Assembly: GCF_019645835.1 (NCBI RefSeq)
Contig: NZ_CP080998.1
Span: 992,001-1,056,000 of the forward strand
From: Mycolicibacterium holsaticum DSM 44478 = JCM 12374
GTDB lineage: Bacteria > Actinomycetota > Actinomycetes > Mycobacteriales > Mycobacteriaceae
DNA length: 64,000 nucleotides
Direction: 5' to 3'
Shown: one piece after another, positions 50,605 through 60,052 of the stretch
How the letters are laid out: each line of letters opens with the position of its first letter
Position numbering within the stretch: the first letter of the stretch is position 1
Notes under the pieces: generated by a model
What the model saw: the letters and a program-made list of their open reading frames with translations, nothing else
Database searches by the model: none
What the model was told of the DNA's origin: nothing
Translations under genes and position numbers: made by a program

Positions 50605-52011
50605 ATGGCCATCCAAGCTCGTCCAGCGTTGCAGCGGCTGAGCCGCCGAGCAGCCAAAACCGGTACGGCGCAGGATAATCAGCTCACATTCATGGATCAG
50701 GCCGGTTTCCAGCTGCTGCGTGCGACCGGGCGCGGTCAACTCATGCAGGTGCTGTGGATTTACGAACATCCCGTCGACATGGACGGCCTGCGGCGGTTCC
50801 ACCGCAATTTCGGCTACGCGGTCTACGGGCGGTTGATCGAACGCTCACCGCTGCCGTTCGGCCGGCACCGCTGGGTGTCTGCGTTGGGGCCGGCCACCGA
50901 ACTCGACATCGCCGAACCGCGGCCTCGGTCAGAGGTCAGCGACTGGTTCGATGAACGAGCGCAGATACCGGTGGATCCCGAACGTGGGCCGGGATGGCAC
51001 TTCGGTGTGCTGCCGATGACCGATGGGTCCACCGCGGTCAGCGTGGTGGGTTCGCATTACCTCGCCGACGGTGTGGGCGGCTTGCAGTCGGTCACCGAGG
51101 CGGTCTCGGAAACCCGGCGGGACTTCGGCCATCCGCTTCCACAGGCGCGCAGGCGCTTTCGTGCTGCGCTGGCAGAACTTCGCGGAACCGCCAAGCAGAT
51201 CCCCGAGGCGGTCCGCACGGTGGGGGTGGCCGCGAGACTGGGCTATCAGAGCCGAGGTGAGGCGGCGGCCTCGACCGCGTCCGCGTCGCCGGTCACCGGC
51301 CGAACCGGCGACGATACCCGCGTTGTGCTGCCTGCGGTCTCGGTGCTGGTGGACCTGGCGCAGTGGGACGCCCGGGCAGCTTCGCTCAACGGTACGAGTC
51401 ATTCCCTGGTGGCCGGTTTCGCTGCGAAGCTGGGTGAACACCTGGGGCGCAGGCGCGCCGACGGCACCGTGACACTGGTGATGGCACTCAACGCGCGTAA
51501 CCTGCCCGACGACACCCGCGCGAACGCGATGATTTTCGGTTCCGCCGATATCGACCCGACCTCGGTGACCACGGATCTGACCGATGCCCGCAGCGCCGTG
51601 CGGCAGGCACTTCAGAAGGCACGAGACGAGCCCGACCCGGTCCTGCAACTCCTTCCGCTGGTGCCGTTCGTGCCGCGTTCGGCGCTCAAGCGAGTGGTCG
51701 AGCAGTTCTTGGGATCCGGTGCCGAGCTTCCGGTTTCGTGTTCGAACATGGGTGACATAGACCCGGCGGCAGCCTGTGCCGACGGGACCCCGGCCGAGTA
51801 CACCATGCTGCGCGGGGTGGACCAGAACGTGCGGCGCGCGGACGTCGAGCGCGCCGGCGGTCAGCTCGTGCTGGTGGTGGCACGGATCAGCGGACGGATC
51901 TCCATCGACGTTGTCGGTTACCAGGTCGGCGTCGAGAACTCCAAGCAGCGGCTGCGCGACGTGGCCGCGCGCACCCTGGCCGAATTCGGCCTCACCGGTG
52001 AGATCGTCTAG
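50605..52011 (+). CDS. HxxxDG acyltransferase, paralogue 2
   Basis: This 468-residue protein is a close paralogue of the previous one ([17 protein letters not shown] is shared). The motif is H151-YLA-D155-G in [15 protein letters not shown] 50605 follows AGGAAGG. It overlaps the end of the convergent methyltransferase gene by four bases. The two adjacent copies share more sequence with each other than with paralogue 3, which fits a recent duplication. Which acyl position each serves is unknown. Confidence 0.85.
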   Translation: MAIQARPALQRLSRRAAKTGTAQDNQLTFMDQAGFQLLRATGRGQLMQVLWIYEHPVDMDGLRRFHRNFGYAVYGRLIERSPLPFGRHRWVSALGPATELDIAEPRPRSEVSDWFDERAQIPVDPERGPGWHFGVLPMTDGSTAVSVVGSHYLADGVGGLQSVTEAVSETRRDFGHPLPQARRRFRAALAELRGTAKQIPEAVRTVGVAARLGYQSRGEAAASTASASPVTGRTGDDTRVVLPAVSVLVDLAQWDARAASLNGTSHSLVAGFAAKLGEHLGRRRADGTVTLVMALNARNLPDDTRANAMIFGSADIDPTSVTTDLTDARSAVRQALQKARDEPDPVLQLLPLVPFVPRSALKRVVEQFLGSGAELPVSCSNMGDIDPAAACADGTPAEYTMLRGVDQNVRRADVERAGGQLVLVVARISGRISIDVVGYQVGVENSKQRLRDVAARTLAEFGLTGEIV

Positions 52012-52829
52012 GTCTTGACCAGGCAGTACAGCCGGTAGGACAGATCGCCCCGTTCGACCTGTTCATACAGCGGAGAGCCTTGTGTGACAGCGACATCGCG
52101 GCCGAACCTGCGCAGCAGCGGCGGCGCGTGGCGATTGACCAGCTCCTGGTAGCGAGGGGAGTTGCGCTCCAGACCCCGCAGAACCTGGGCGTTGATCTCT
52201 TCCTGCGACACCACCTGCAACGCGGAATCGGCAAGGGCCGCTTCCCATTCCTCGACGCCGTTTCGGCCACGAAGATCGGCGTACAAGAAGTGTCCACCGG
52301 GGCTGAGCACCCGCGTCACCTCGGCGAGGAAGCGGCGGAAGTCCGGATACAGGTGAGCGGCTTCGACGTTGATCACCGCGTCGAAGTTCTGGTCGGGAAA
52401 CGGCAGGTTCTCCGCGTCACCCTGTACGAACGTCAGATTGGGAATGTTGTGCCGCCGTTGGCAAAAGGAGATACCCGACGGGTTGAGGTCCAGCCCCGTG
52501 TAGGAGGCGGGGCTGAACGTCCGCATGATGTAGGAGGCGGCGCCGCCGTGGCCGCAACTGACCTCCAACACCCGTTTATCCTTCAGGTCGACCTGGCTGG
52601 CCACGCGGTGATAAAGCTGAATGCAGACGCGATCTGGCTCATCGGAGGCCGCCAGCGGCAAATCCATCGGGGGGTCCTCCTCATAACCCCAATTGAGGAA
52701 GAGCACCTCGTCGTCGCCCAGCCGGCGGGTCATCAAGCTGTAGCCATATTTACCAACGAGTTTCCCAAGGTGGCGGTGCGAAAAGCCAACGACTTTGGAC
52801 ACCAACGGCCGGTAGATCTCCTCAATCAC
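52008..52829 (-). CDS. SAM-dependent methyltransferase, Rv2952/GPL type
   Basis: This 273-residue methyltransferase has the SAM motif [14 protein letters not shown] and the segments [22 protein letters not shown] and [16 protein letters not shown]. It closely resembles Rv2952, which methylates phthiotriol lipids, and the O-methyltransferases of glycopeptidolipid loci. It should methylate a hydroxyl of the lipid or sugar of this locus. It is encoded opposite to the synthase genes, divergent from acyltransferase 3 with a 171-base gap that contains no clear promoter motif. Confidence 0.88.
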   Translation of the reverse strand: MIEEIYRPLVSKVVGFSHRHLGKLVGKYGYSLMTRRLGDDEVLFLNWGYEEDPPMDLPLAASDEPDRVCIQLYHRVASQVDLKDKRVLEVSCGHGGAASYIMRTFSPASYTGLDLNPSGISFCQRRHNIPNLTFVQGDAENLPFPDQNFDAVINVEAAHLYPDFRRFLAEVTRVLSPGGHFLYADLRGRNGVEEWEAALADSALQVVSQEEINAQVLRGLERNSPRYQELVNRHAPPLLRRFGRDVAVTQGSPLYEQVERGDLSYRLYCLVKT

Positions 52830-53000
52830 GTGCGCAAGTATTCACGGTGGCCCGCCTGTTGTCAGCAACATGAGAAAACCGGCGAAACTGCTCTGCAACA
52901 TGGCCGGCAGGAGGACATCGCGGGAGCCGCGCGCGTAGCGGATCTGCCGTTGATAGCCTCGATGTGCGGTGAACCCTGAGCGCCGGTGAGACGAGGTGAC

Positions 53001-54380
53001 GTGCCCGAATCCAATTTGCGATCCGGACGGGCGGCAAATGCCGCTGGGCCCGACAGCACGCTTGCCTACATGGACCAGGCGTCGTACCTGTGGGTGCGGG
53101 CAAGCGGCCATGTCCACGGCATCCAGTGCACGTGGGTGTATCGGCGCGAAGTCGACCACGACGGGTTGCGTCGGGTGCACGACAACCTCGCGCACGGACT
53201 GCTGGGGCGACGTGTCGAACCGTCTGCGCTGCCATTCGGCCGCCATCGTTGGGTGTCATGTCACGAACTGCCCGGTATCGACGTCGCCAATCCCGTCGAC
53301 AGCCGTGACGCCGTGACCGACTGGTTCGACGAACGCGCACGGGTCCCGATCGACCCGGAGTTCGGCCCCTGCTGGCATCTGGGTGTCCTGCCCATCGAGG
53401 GCTACGGGACCGCGGTCACCCTGGTGGCGTCCCATACCGTGGTCGACGGAGTGGGTACGTGCATTGCGCTCACCGACGCCGTCAAGGGGGTGCGGCGGGA
53501 TCTGCGGCTACCGCCTCCGGGGGCCCGCCCGAAACGCCAGGCGCTCGTCGAAGACTTCCGACAAACCCTTCGCGGACTGCCCGAGATCGGCGATGCGCTT
53601 CGCGCGACGGTGACCGTCGCGCGCCAGAATCGGCCCACCAAAGAAGGGCCGGGTGGACAACCGTCGGCGCCCAAGCCGAACCGCAAAGACAACCGACCGG
53701 CGATGGTGCCGGGCGCGACGATCTACATCGACGGCGCCGAGTGGGACACCCGTGCCGAAAGCCTGGGAGGGACGAGTAACGCGCTGATGGCCGGCTTCGC
53801 GGCGAAGCTGGCCGAGAAATACGGGCGGCTCCGCGGCGACGGGTTGGTGACGTTGTCCTACCCGATCAACGACCGAACCGAAAACGACATGCGGGCCAAT
53901 GCGTTGAAGGGCATCGACTTCCCGGTGGACCCGCGGCCGGTGACATCGGACCTGCGCAAGATCCGCAACGATTTTCGGGAGACGATCAACGCCGGGCTCG
54001 GCAAATTCAAGGAACAGGAGCGGGCCTTCCCGCTGACCCCGTTCGTGCCGACGATTGTCCTTCGAAAACTTCCACTGGCGGCGATGAACGCCGATCTCAC
54101 CGTCGGGTGTTCGAACTTCGGGGAGATGGATCCCGCCGTCGCCTATGTGGACGGCAGCGAGGCGGACTACTACGGGATGCGGATGGTCGAGCAGAACCTG
54201 ACGGCCAACAGTCCCGAGGTGGCCTCGGGTGAGCTTTACGTGGCCTCGGGCCGGGTCGCTGGAAAGCTGTTCGTCAGTTTCCGGGCCTATCACCCGAATT
54301 GGGACAACTCGAGGCAGGCCCTGCTCGAGAAGATATCCGCGACGCTCGCCGACTTCGAGTTGACGGCCTTCATCGAGTAG
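53001..54380 (+). CDS. HxxxDG acyltransferase, paralogue 3
   Basis: This 459-residue protein is a third member of the acyltransferase set, more divergent than the first two. The motif is H145-TVV-D149-G in VASHTVVDGVGT, and [12 protein letters not shown] is kept. GTG 53001 with GAGG four bases upstream is preferred over GTG 52986. The gene is separated from its paralogues by the methyltransferase and runs in the opposite direction to it. Its end overlaps the convergent glycosyltransferase by 11 bases. Confidence 0.82.
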   Translation: MPESNLRSGRAANAAGPDSTLAYMDQASYLWVRASGHVHGIQCTWVYRREVDHDGLRRVHDNLAHGLLGRRVEPSALPFGRHRWVSCHELPGIDVANPVDSRDAVTDWFDERARVPIDPEFGPCWHLGVLPIEGYGTAVTLVASHTVVDGVGTCIALTDAVKGVRRDLRLPPPGARPKRQALVEDFRQTLRGLPEIGDALRATVTVARQNRPTKEGPGGQPSAPKPNRKDNRPAMVPGATIYIDGAEWDTRAESLGGTSNALMAGFAAKLAEKYGRLRGDGLVTLSYPINDRTENDMRANALKGIDFPVDPRPVTSDLRKIRNDFRETINAGLGKFKEQERAFPLTPFVPTIVLRKLPLAAMNADLTVGCSNFGEMDPAVAYVDGSEADYYGMRMVEQNLTANSPEVASGELYVASGRVAGKLFVSFRAYHPNWDNSRQALLEKISATLADFELTAFIE

Positions 54381-55620
54381 CGCGGCCGTCGCGGGCGGCC
54401 GCTTCGAGCAGGTCGGCGGCGGTGGAGACGCTCACGGCGGGCTTCGTGAGCCGGGTGGCGACCTCGCGGGCCTGCGCGACGTATTCCGGTGCCAGCACCG
54501 CCCGCAGTTTCGCACTCAGCGACTCGGTGGTCATCTTCGAAAAACGCTGGTATGCACCGACTTTCAAGCGCTCCACCTGCTTGGCCCAGACCGGCTGGTC
54601 GGCGCCCACCCACAGGACCAACGTCGGCACGCCCGCCCGGATGCTTGCGGCGGTTGTTCCCGCACCGCCGTGATGGACCACCGCGCGGCAGAGGGGAAAC
54701 ACGTCGGCATGGTTGACCGCGGGCGCGATCTTGACGTGCTCGGCGGGCCGGAAGTCACCGAGATCCCAAGATCCAGAACAGATCAGCGCCCGCTCACCCA
54801 GCCCTGCGCACACCTCGGTGATGGTGGCGACGGCGGCAGCAGGGGACTGGACCGGCATGCTGCCGAACCCGAAGTAGATCGGTGGGGTGCCCGCGGCGAT
54901 CCAGGAGAAAACGTCGTCGTCGGTTGCGGTGGCCAGCTCCATTGTCATCGCGCCGACGAACGGTCGCCTGCCACCCCATTCTTCGGCCAGCCCCGGAAAG
55001 AACAGCTCGTCGTAGGCCTGAATTTCCAGCGCTCCGCCCGCCACGATGCGGCTCACCGCGCGGGCCCGCGCCTTGGGTAGGCCGAGCTCGCGTCGCTGCG
55101 CATCCTCGGCGTTCTTCAACGCGCGCCAGTGCACCCACTCAGCGCCTGCCCACGCCGATCGGACCACCTTTGCCGGCAGCGGAATGGGCAGCACCTGGCT
55201 GTTGGCGCGCGCGGGGAAGTAGTGCAGCGCGGCCAACGGCACGTCGTAGTACTCAGCGACGTTGGCTGCGACCTCTTGATAGGTGGTGCCGGTCAGAACC
55301 AAGTCCGCGCCATCGGCCAGCGAAACCAACGTCCGGCTCATCTCGGCCCAGCCCTGGGTGATGTAGTCCCGTAGTTCGCGCAGCGCGGTGACGGGATTCT
55401 GGATCTTCCAGTACTTGCGGAAGATGTCGGCGTCCATCTGCTGCTGTGAATCCACCCCGTACGGCGCCGCAGGCGGAAGACCAGCGGTTTCGACGAACCG
55501 AAGGAGGTTCGGTGGAACTGCCAGGCGGACGTCGTGCCCGCGACGGAGGAGCTCGCGGCTGACGGCAGCACAGGGTTCGATATCGCCACGGGTGCCGTGC
55601 ACGCCCACAGCAAACTTCAC
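54370..55620 (-). CDS. GT1 family glycosyltransferase, GPL type
   Basis: This 416-residue glycosyltransferase begins VKFAVGVHGTRGDIEPC and has IYFGFGSMPVQSP and the C-terminal donor motif VHHGGAGTTAASIRAGVP, as in mycobacterial Gtf enzymes and Rv2962c. It should use a nucleotide sugar (often dTDP-6-deoxysugar) on a lipid acceptor. GTG 55620 with GGAG seven bases upstream is chosen; the longer frame runs into the promoter region. It is divergent from the mmpL gene. Confidence 0.88.
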   Translation of the reverse strand: MKFAVGVHGTRGDIEPCAAVSRELLRRGHDVRLAVPPNLLRFVETAGLPPAAPYGVDSQQQMDADIFRKYWKIQNPVTALRELRDYITQGWAEMSRTLVSLADGADLVLTGTTYQEVAANVAEYYDVPLAALHYFPARANSQVLPIPLPAKVVRSAWAGAEWVHWRALKNAEDAQRRELGLPKARARAVSRIVAGGALEIQAYDELFFPGLAEEWGGRRPFVGAMTMELATATDDDVFSWIAAGTPPIYFGFGSMPVQSPAAAVATITEVCAGLGERALICSGSWDLGDFRPAEHVKIAPAVNHADVFPLCRAVVHHGGAGTTAASIRAGVPTLVLWVGADQPVWAKQVERLKVGAYQRFSKMTTESLSAKLRAVLAPEYVAQAREVATRLTKPAVSVSTAADLLEAAARDGRATR

Positions 55621-55643
55621 TAGCCGCTCCAACGGGGTTTTAG

Positions 55644-55660
55644 AAAGGCAGAGTGCCTTT
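55644..55660. promoter_or_regulatory. Perfect palindrome in the glycosyltransferase leader
   Basis: AAAGGCA and TGCCTTT (arms of seven bases, three-base spacer) lie 24-40 bases upstream of the glycosyltransferase start. Minus-strand TAGTAT at 55685-55680 is a possible -10 box, so the site would be in the leader, as an operator or small hairpin. Confidence 0.5.
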
Positions 55661-55875
55661 ACCTGCCAATTCAGCAAATATACTAACGGCACTATGCGGA
55701 CATTCGACCGATCGCTGCGAGTTCATCGGCGAAAATGCATGCGCAGGCACGCCCCGATTACAACACAGTTACCACCGGCGCCGGGTGACCAGAGGCCGTA
55801 ACAGGAATGCTTACACCGGATTCCGACATTTACGTAGTTCGATCTGAGCAAACTCGGTGATTCCTCGTCTGCGCG

Positions 55876-55891
55876 GGTACCGGTGTACCGT
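55876..55891 (+). promoter_or_regulatory. mmpL promoter with inverted repeat
   Basis: GGTAC-CGGT-GTACC (55876-55889) is an inverted repeat that overlaps TACCGT (55886-55891), a possible -10 box ending seven bases before GTG 55899. This would give a leaderless mmpL transcript whose promoter could be blocked by a repressor bound to the repeat. Confidence 0.4.
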
Positions 55892-55898
55892 ATTTGGG

Positions 55899-58800
55899 GT
55901 GTTGAGGCGCGCCTTATCCACCGGTGCGTTCGAGGGCGCGGGCTTTCCGGCACTGGGTCGTCTGGTGGTCCGTCATCCGATCTTGGTGATCGTAGCGTGG
56001 CTTCTACTTGCGCTCACACTCTTCCTATCGCTGCCGCCGCTGACCGAGGTGGCAGAACGCAAGCCGCCGGGATTCCTTCCGGACGATTCCTCGGTACTCA
56101 TCGCCAGCCGTGAGATGAGCGAGGCCTTCAACGAAGGCGGCGAGGGCGGATCTGGCAGCTCCGGCAACGTCGGCGTCATCGTTCTCGTCGACGACAACGG
56201 GCTCACTCCTGAAGACGAGACCGTCTACCGCACCCTGGTGGAACGCCTCAACGCCATACCCGAGAGCGTGTCCTCGACGCAGGACTTCGTCACCATCCCT
56301 GAGTTGCGGCAGGTGATGACCAGCGAGAGCAAGAAGGCCTGGCAGCTGCCGATCAGCATGGAAGGCACGATGGGGACCGGCCCCGGGCAGCGGGCCTACA
56401 AGAACGTCGTCAAGGTCGTCGAGGAAACGACGGCGGGCACCTCGCTGAAGGCCAACGTCATCGGGCCGGCGGCCACGGTCGCCGATCTCAACAGGGTCGG
56501 TGTGCGAGACCAGCATGTGATCGAAACCGCCACCGTCCTCATCGTCTTCACGATCTTGATCGTGGTGTACCGCAACATCGTCGCGATGCTGTTGCCGTTG
56601 CTGATGATCGGCGTCGCGCTGGTGGTGTCCCAACAGACCGTGGCCGGCCTCGGTGAGGCGGATCTGTTGGGGCTGGGCCCGCAGACGTTCATGTTCATGA
56701 CGGCGATGATCATGGGGGCGGGCGTCGACTACGCGGTGTTCTACTTCACCCGCTATCACGAGTGCCTACGGCACGGGATGACTTCAGATGACGCGGTGAT
56801 CGAGGCCATGTCGTCGATCGGGAAGGTGATCGCGGGCTCGGCGGCGACCACCGCGCTCGCGTTCTTCGGCCTGAGCTTCACCCAACTCGGTGTCTTCTCC
56901 ACGGTCGGCGCGGCCCTGTCGATCACGGTTGGGATCGGCTTCCTGGCCTCGATGACACTGCTGCCCGCGATGGTTGTGCTCGCCGGGCGGCGCGGCTTGG
57001 TCAAACCGCGTAAAGACCTCACCGGACGGTTGTGGCGGCGCTCGGGTGTGCACATCGTGCGCAGGCCGGTGGCGCACCTGCTCGTCAGCCTGCTCATTCT
57101 GGGCACGCTGGCCAGCGCTGTCGGGCTGATCAGGTACAACTACGACGAGCGTAAGAACCTGCCGCCGGAGGCGCAGAGCAACAAGGCCTACGAAATCATG
57201 GACGAGCACTTCGACGTCAGCAGCACCGTCCAGCAGTTCATCCTCGTCCAGGCCCCCCATCAGGATCTGCGCAGCCCCAAGGCGCTGGCCGATATGGAGG
57301 AGATGGCCGACCGGGTCGCCGACCTGCCCGATATCGCCGTCGTGCGTGGCATCACCCGGCCCACCGGAGAAGTGCTCGAACAGGCCAAGGCCACCTACCA
57401 GGCCGGTGAAGTCGGCTCCAAGCTGGGCGACGCCTCCAAGCTCATCTCCGACAACGACTCCAACCTCAACCTGCTCAGCGGAGGCGCCGACAAGCTCGCC
57501 GACACCCTCGACCAGCTCCGCGACGGCGTACTCAACGGGCTCATCACCGTGCGGCCCTTGACGAACGTCCTCATCGACATGCAGGAAAAGTACGGTGGTG
57601 AAACCACTCTCGAGGAGATCGACAAGACCGCCGACCTCGTCGCGAACATGAACTCGCTCGGAGATGCTATGGGCGACAGCCTGATGGAGATCTCCGAGAT
57701 GTACAGCTGGGCGGCGCCGATCGTCAACGCCCTCAACACCAGCCCGGTGTGCAACCTCGATCCGGCGTGTGTTGAGTCGCGGTCCTACCTCCAGCGCGTC
57801 ACCACGTTCCAGAACGACGGCACGGCGGAGAAGGTCGCCAATCTCGGTCGCGTGCTCAAAGAGACCAAGGCGACCCAGACCCTCGACGAGACCGTGCGGG
57901 ATCTGGGCACCACGATGAAAACCGCAGTGGACGCGGCCCGCCAGGCCGGCTTGGACGAGCCGAACGCGATTCGCGAGCAACTCAAGAAGGCCGAGCAAGG
58001 GGCGAACCTGCTCGCCGATTCCAGCAGGCAGCTCGCCGAAGGCGTCCAACTGCTCGTTGACCAGACCAAGAACTTGGGCGGCGGCCTTGATCAGGCTTCG
58101 GCATTCCTGCGGGCGATGAAGCAGGATGCGAACGAACCGCCGATGTCGGGCTTCTACGTCCCGCCGCAGATCCTCACGCAGGACGAGTTCAAGAAGGCAG
58201 CCGATGTCTTCATCTCACCGGACGGCCACACGGCGCGGTATTTGGTGCAGACCGCGCTCAACCCGTTCGGCAGCGAATCGATGGACCAGGTGAAGTCCAT
58301 CATCGAGACCGCCGAAGGCGCGCGCCCCAACACCACGCTCGAGGACGCGAAGATCTCGATGGTGGGGTTCTCCGCGGTGCAGAACGACATGCGCAACTAC
58401 TACAACGGCGATCTGCGGTTCATCATCTTCTTCACGTTGATCATCGTGTTCGTGGTGCTCGTGGCGCTGCTGCGTTCCATCGTGGCACCGATCTATCTGG
58501 TCGGGTCGGTCATCCTGTCGTATCTGTCCGCGCTCGGCATCGGGGTGGTGTTCTTCCAGTTCATCCTCGGCCAGGAACTCGCCTGGAGTGTCTCGGGGAT
58601 GGCGTTCCTGGTGCTCGTGGCGGTCGGCGCCGATTACAACCTGTTGCTGATCTCCCGGATCCGCGACGAGGCGCGCCACGGTATCCGGTCAGGTGTGATC
58701 AAGACGGTCGGCGCCACCGGCGGCGTCATCACATCGGCCGGGCTGATCTTCGCCGCGTCGATGTTCGGCCTGACCTTCAGCAGTATCGCCGGCGTGGTCC

Positions 58801-59120
58801 AGATGGGCTTCGTGATCGGTATCGGCCTGCTGCTGGACACCTTCATCGTGCGCACCATCACCGTGCCGGCGATGGCGGTGCTGCTAGGTGACAAGAACTG
58901 GTGGCCGGGCAAGCTGACTTTCCATCGGAAGCAACCTGCGCAACATCCCCCGCAGCATTTTGATGACGACTTTCCCACGGACGAACTGGATTTGGCGGGA
59001 GCATCGGCGCCGACGGCCCGCATCGGCAGCGCCGTGAAGGCGCGCAGGGATGCGGCTGTGCGTCCGCGGCGATCACCGCGCTCACCCGCGCGGCCGGCGC
59101 CGTCGGGCGTGACCTACTGA
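55899..59120 (+). CDS. MmpL family RND lipid transporter
   Basis: This 1073-residue protein is an MmpL transporter that exports lipids or glycolipids to the cell envelope. It has an N-terminal helix (HPILVIVAWLLLALTLFLS), two blocks of membrane helices with the proton-relay pairs VDYAVFYFTRY and ADYNLLLISR, and two large outer domains. The C-terminus is short and basic. The GTG at 55899 is chosen because it fits a leaderless start; GTG 55857 is an alternative 14 codons upstream. Next to a Pks and PapA it most likely exports the product of this locus, as MmpL12 or MmpL10 do. Confidence 0.92.
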   Translation: MLRRALSTGAFEGAGFPALGRLVVRHPILVIVAWLLLALTLFLSLPPLTEVAERKPPGFLPDDSSVLIASREMSEAFNEGGEGGSGSSGNVGVIVLVDDNGLTPEDETVYRTLVERLNAIPESVSSTQDFVTIPELRQVMTSESKKAWQLPISMEGTMGTGPGQRAYKNVVKVVEETTAGTSLKANVIGPAATVADLNRVGVRDQHVIETATVLIVFTILIVVYRNIVAMLLPLLMIGVALVVSQQTVAGLGEADLLGLGPQTFMFMTAMIMGAGVDYAVFYFTRYHECLRHGMTSDDAVIEAMSSIGKVIAGSAATTALAFFGLSFTQLGVFSTVGAALSITVGIGFLASMTLLPAMVVLAGRRGLVKPRKDLTGRLWRRSGVHIVRRPVAHLLVSLLILGTLASAVGLIRYNYDERKNLPPEAQSNKAYEIMDEHFDVSSTVQQFILVQAPHQDLRSPKALADMEEMADRVADLPDIAVVRGITRPTGEVLEQAKATYQAGEVGSKLGDASKLISDNDSNLNLLSGGADKLADTLDQLRDGVLNGLITVRPLTNVLIDMQEKYGGETTLEEIDKTADLVANMNSLGDAMGDSLMEISEMYSWAAPIVNALNTSPVCNLDPACVESRSYLQRVTTFQNDGTAEKVANLGRVLKETKATQTLDETVRDLGTTMKTAVDAARQAGLDEPNAIREQLKKAEQGANLLADSSRQLAEGVQLLVDQTKNLGGGLDQASAFLRAMKQDANEPPMSGFYVPPQILTQDEFKKAADVFISPDGHTARYLVQTALNPFGSESMDQVKSIIETAEGARPNTTLEDAKISMVGFSAVQNDMRNYYNGDLRFIIFFTLIIVFVVLVALLRSIVAPIYLVGSVILSYLSALGIGVVFFQFILGQELAWSVSGMAFLVLVAVGADYNLLLISRIRDEARHGIRSGVIKTVGATGGVITSAGLIFAASMFGLTFSSIAGVVQMGFVIGIGLLLDTFIVRTITVPAMAVLLGDKNWWPGKLTFHRKQPAQHPPQHFDDDFPTDELDLAGASAPTARIGSAVKARRDAAVRPRRSPRSPARPAPSGVTY

Positions 59121-59130
59121 CGTCGGTGTA

Positions 59131-60039
59131 TCAGGGCTGTCCGCGCTGGACCTGCTCCAGCGTGGGTAGCCGCCAGTGCCTGCCCTGCTCGTGGTCGAAT
59201 TGCCGTGGCCGATAACGCAGTAAACCCCCGCCGGGGTAGGGCGTGTACTCCCCGAACCAGACAGTCCCGTCGACCGCGTAGAGATCGATCCTGATGAAAT
59301 CCCAGCCCGAGCCCAGGGCGCTGGCGATCTCCAGCATGGTCGGCAATTCGGGCGGCCGCGGCTCGTCGGCTACCGGGCGGATTCGCCAGCGCACCGGTAG
59401 CCGGTTCCAGTCGGCGTCGACGAAGGTGGCGGTCTGATGGCCGAACCGGCCACTGTTGACCTGAATCAGCTCCACCCGGCCGTCGAACACGAAGAATTTG
59501 TAATCGGGTGGCGGGGCGCCGTCCGGGGTCGGGATGCGTTCCTCGAGCAGCAGCAGGGGCCGGGCCGCGCCGTAGCCCCACTCACCCAGCTCCAGCGGCG
59601 TCCGCTTCCACCAATCCTTGGTCTGCTCCAGCAGATCGGCGAGACCAGTCGCCGGGTCCGGCCCGAACAACGCGTGACCGCTGCTGTGGTTGGGCTTGAG
59701 CACCCACGGCGGGAGGGCGGCCAGGTCCGGGGCATCGCGCAGGTCGGTGCCGGACCAGTAGGTCTGCGGGATCCGCATCAAGTCACCGGGATACGCCGCG
59801 CGCGCCATCTCCTTCATGCGCAACTTGTCGCAGGCGGCGATGATCCGCTCTCGCCGGTCGAACAGGATGCGCCAGTTGACTTTCTCGTTGAAAGTGCTCG
59901 GCTGCCTGAAGTTTCCCGGCCGGTGAATCATTGTCAGGTGAAAAGCCTGTCGCAGCAACGGTAGTGGGAGCTTGCTGATCATCCGCCGGTGCGCTGCAAG
60001 AAAGGCCGCCGGGGGAGTCCTGTTCATCAACAGCGGCAT
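59131..60039 (-). CDS. TupA-like ATP-grasp protein
   Basis: This 302-residue protein resembles TupA-like ATP-grasp proteins found in polysaccharide and teichuronopeptide clusters. It shows FNEKVNWRILFDRR, VLKPNHSSGHALFG (ATP-binding lysine and loop), DYKFFVFDGRV and DLYAVDGTVWFGEYTPYPGGG with metal-binding acidic residues. It probably joins an amino or carboxyl group to a glycan precursor. ATG 60039 with AGGGG six bases upstream is chosen; it lies 13 bases after the formyltransferase stop. Not to be confused with a glycosyltransferase, which such genes are often labelled. Confidence 0.8.
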   Translation of the reverse strand: MPLLMNRTPPAAFLAAHRRMISKLPLPLLRQAFHLTMIHRPGNFRQPSTFNEKVNWRILFDRRERIIAACDKLRMKEMARAAYPGDLMRIPQTYWSGTDLRDAPDLAALPPWVLKPNHSSGHALFGPDPATGLADLLEQTKDWWKRTPLELGEWGYGAARPLLLLEERIPTPDGAPPPDYKFFVFDGRVELIQVNSGRFGHQTATFVDADWNRLPVRWRIRPVADEPRPPELPTMLEIASALGSGWDFIRIDLYAVDGTVWFGEYTPYPGGGLLRYRPRQFDHEQGRHWRLPTLEQVQRGQP

Positions 60040-60052
60040 CGAAAACCCCTGT

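Noticed and set aside
41449..55692. Glycopeptidolipid locus
   Set aside because: The methyltransferase and glycosyltransferase are GPL-like, but there is no nonribosomal peptide synthetase or mbtH gene in the window.
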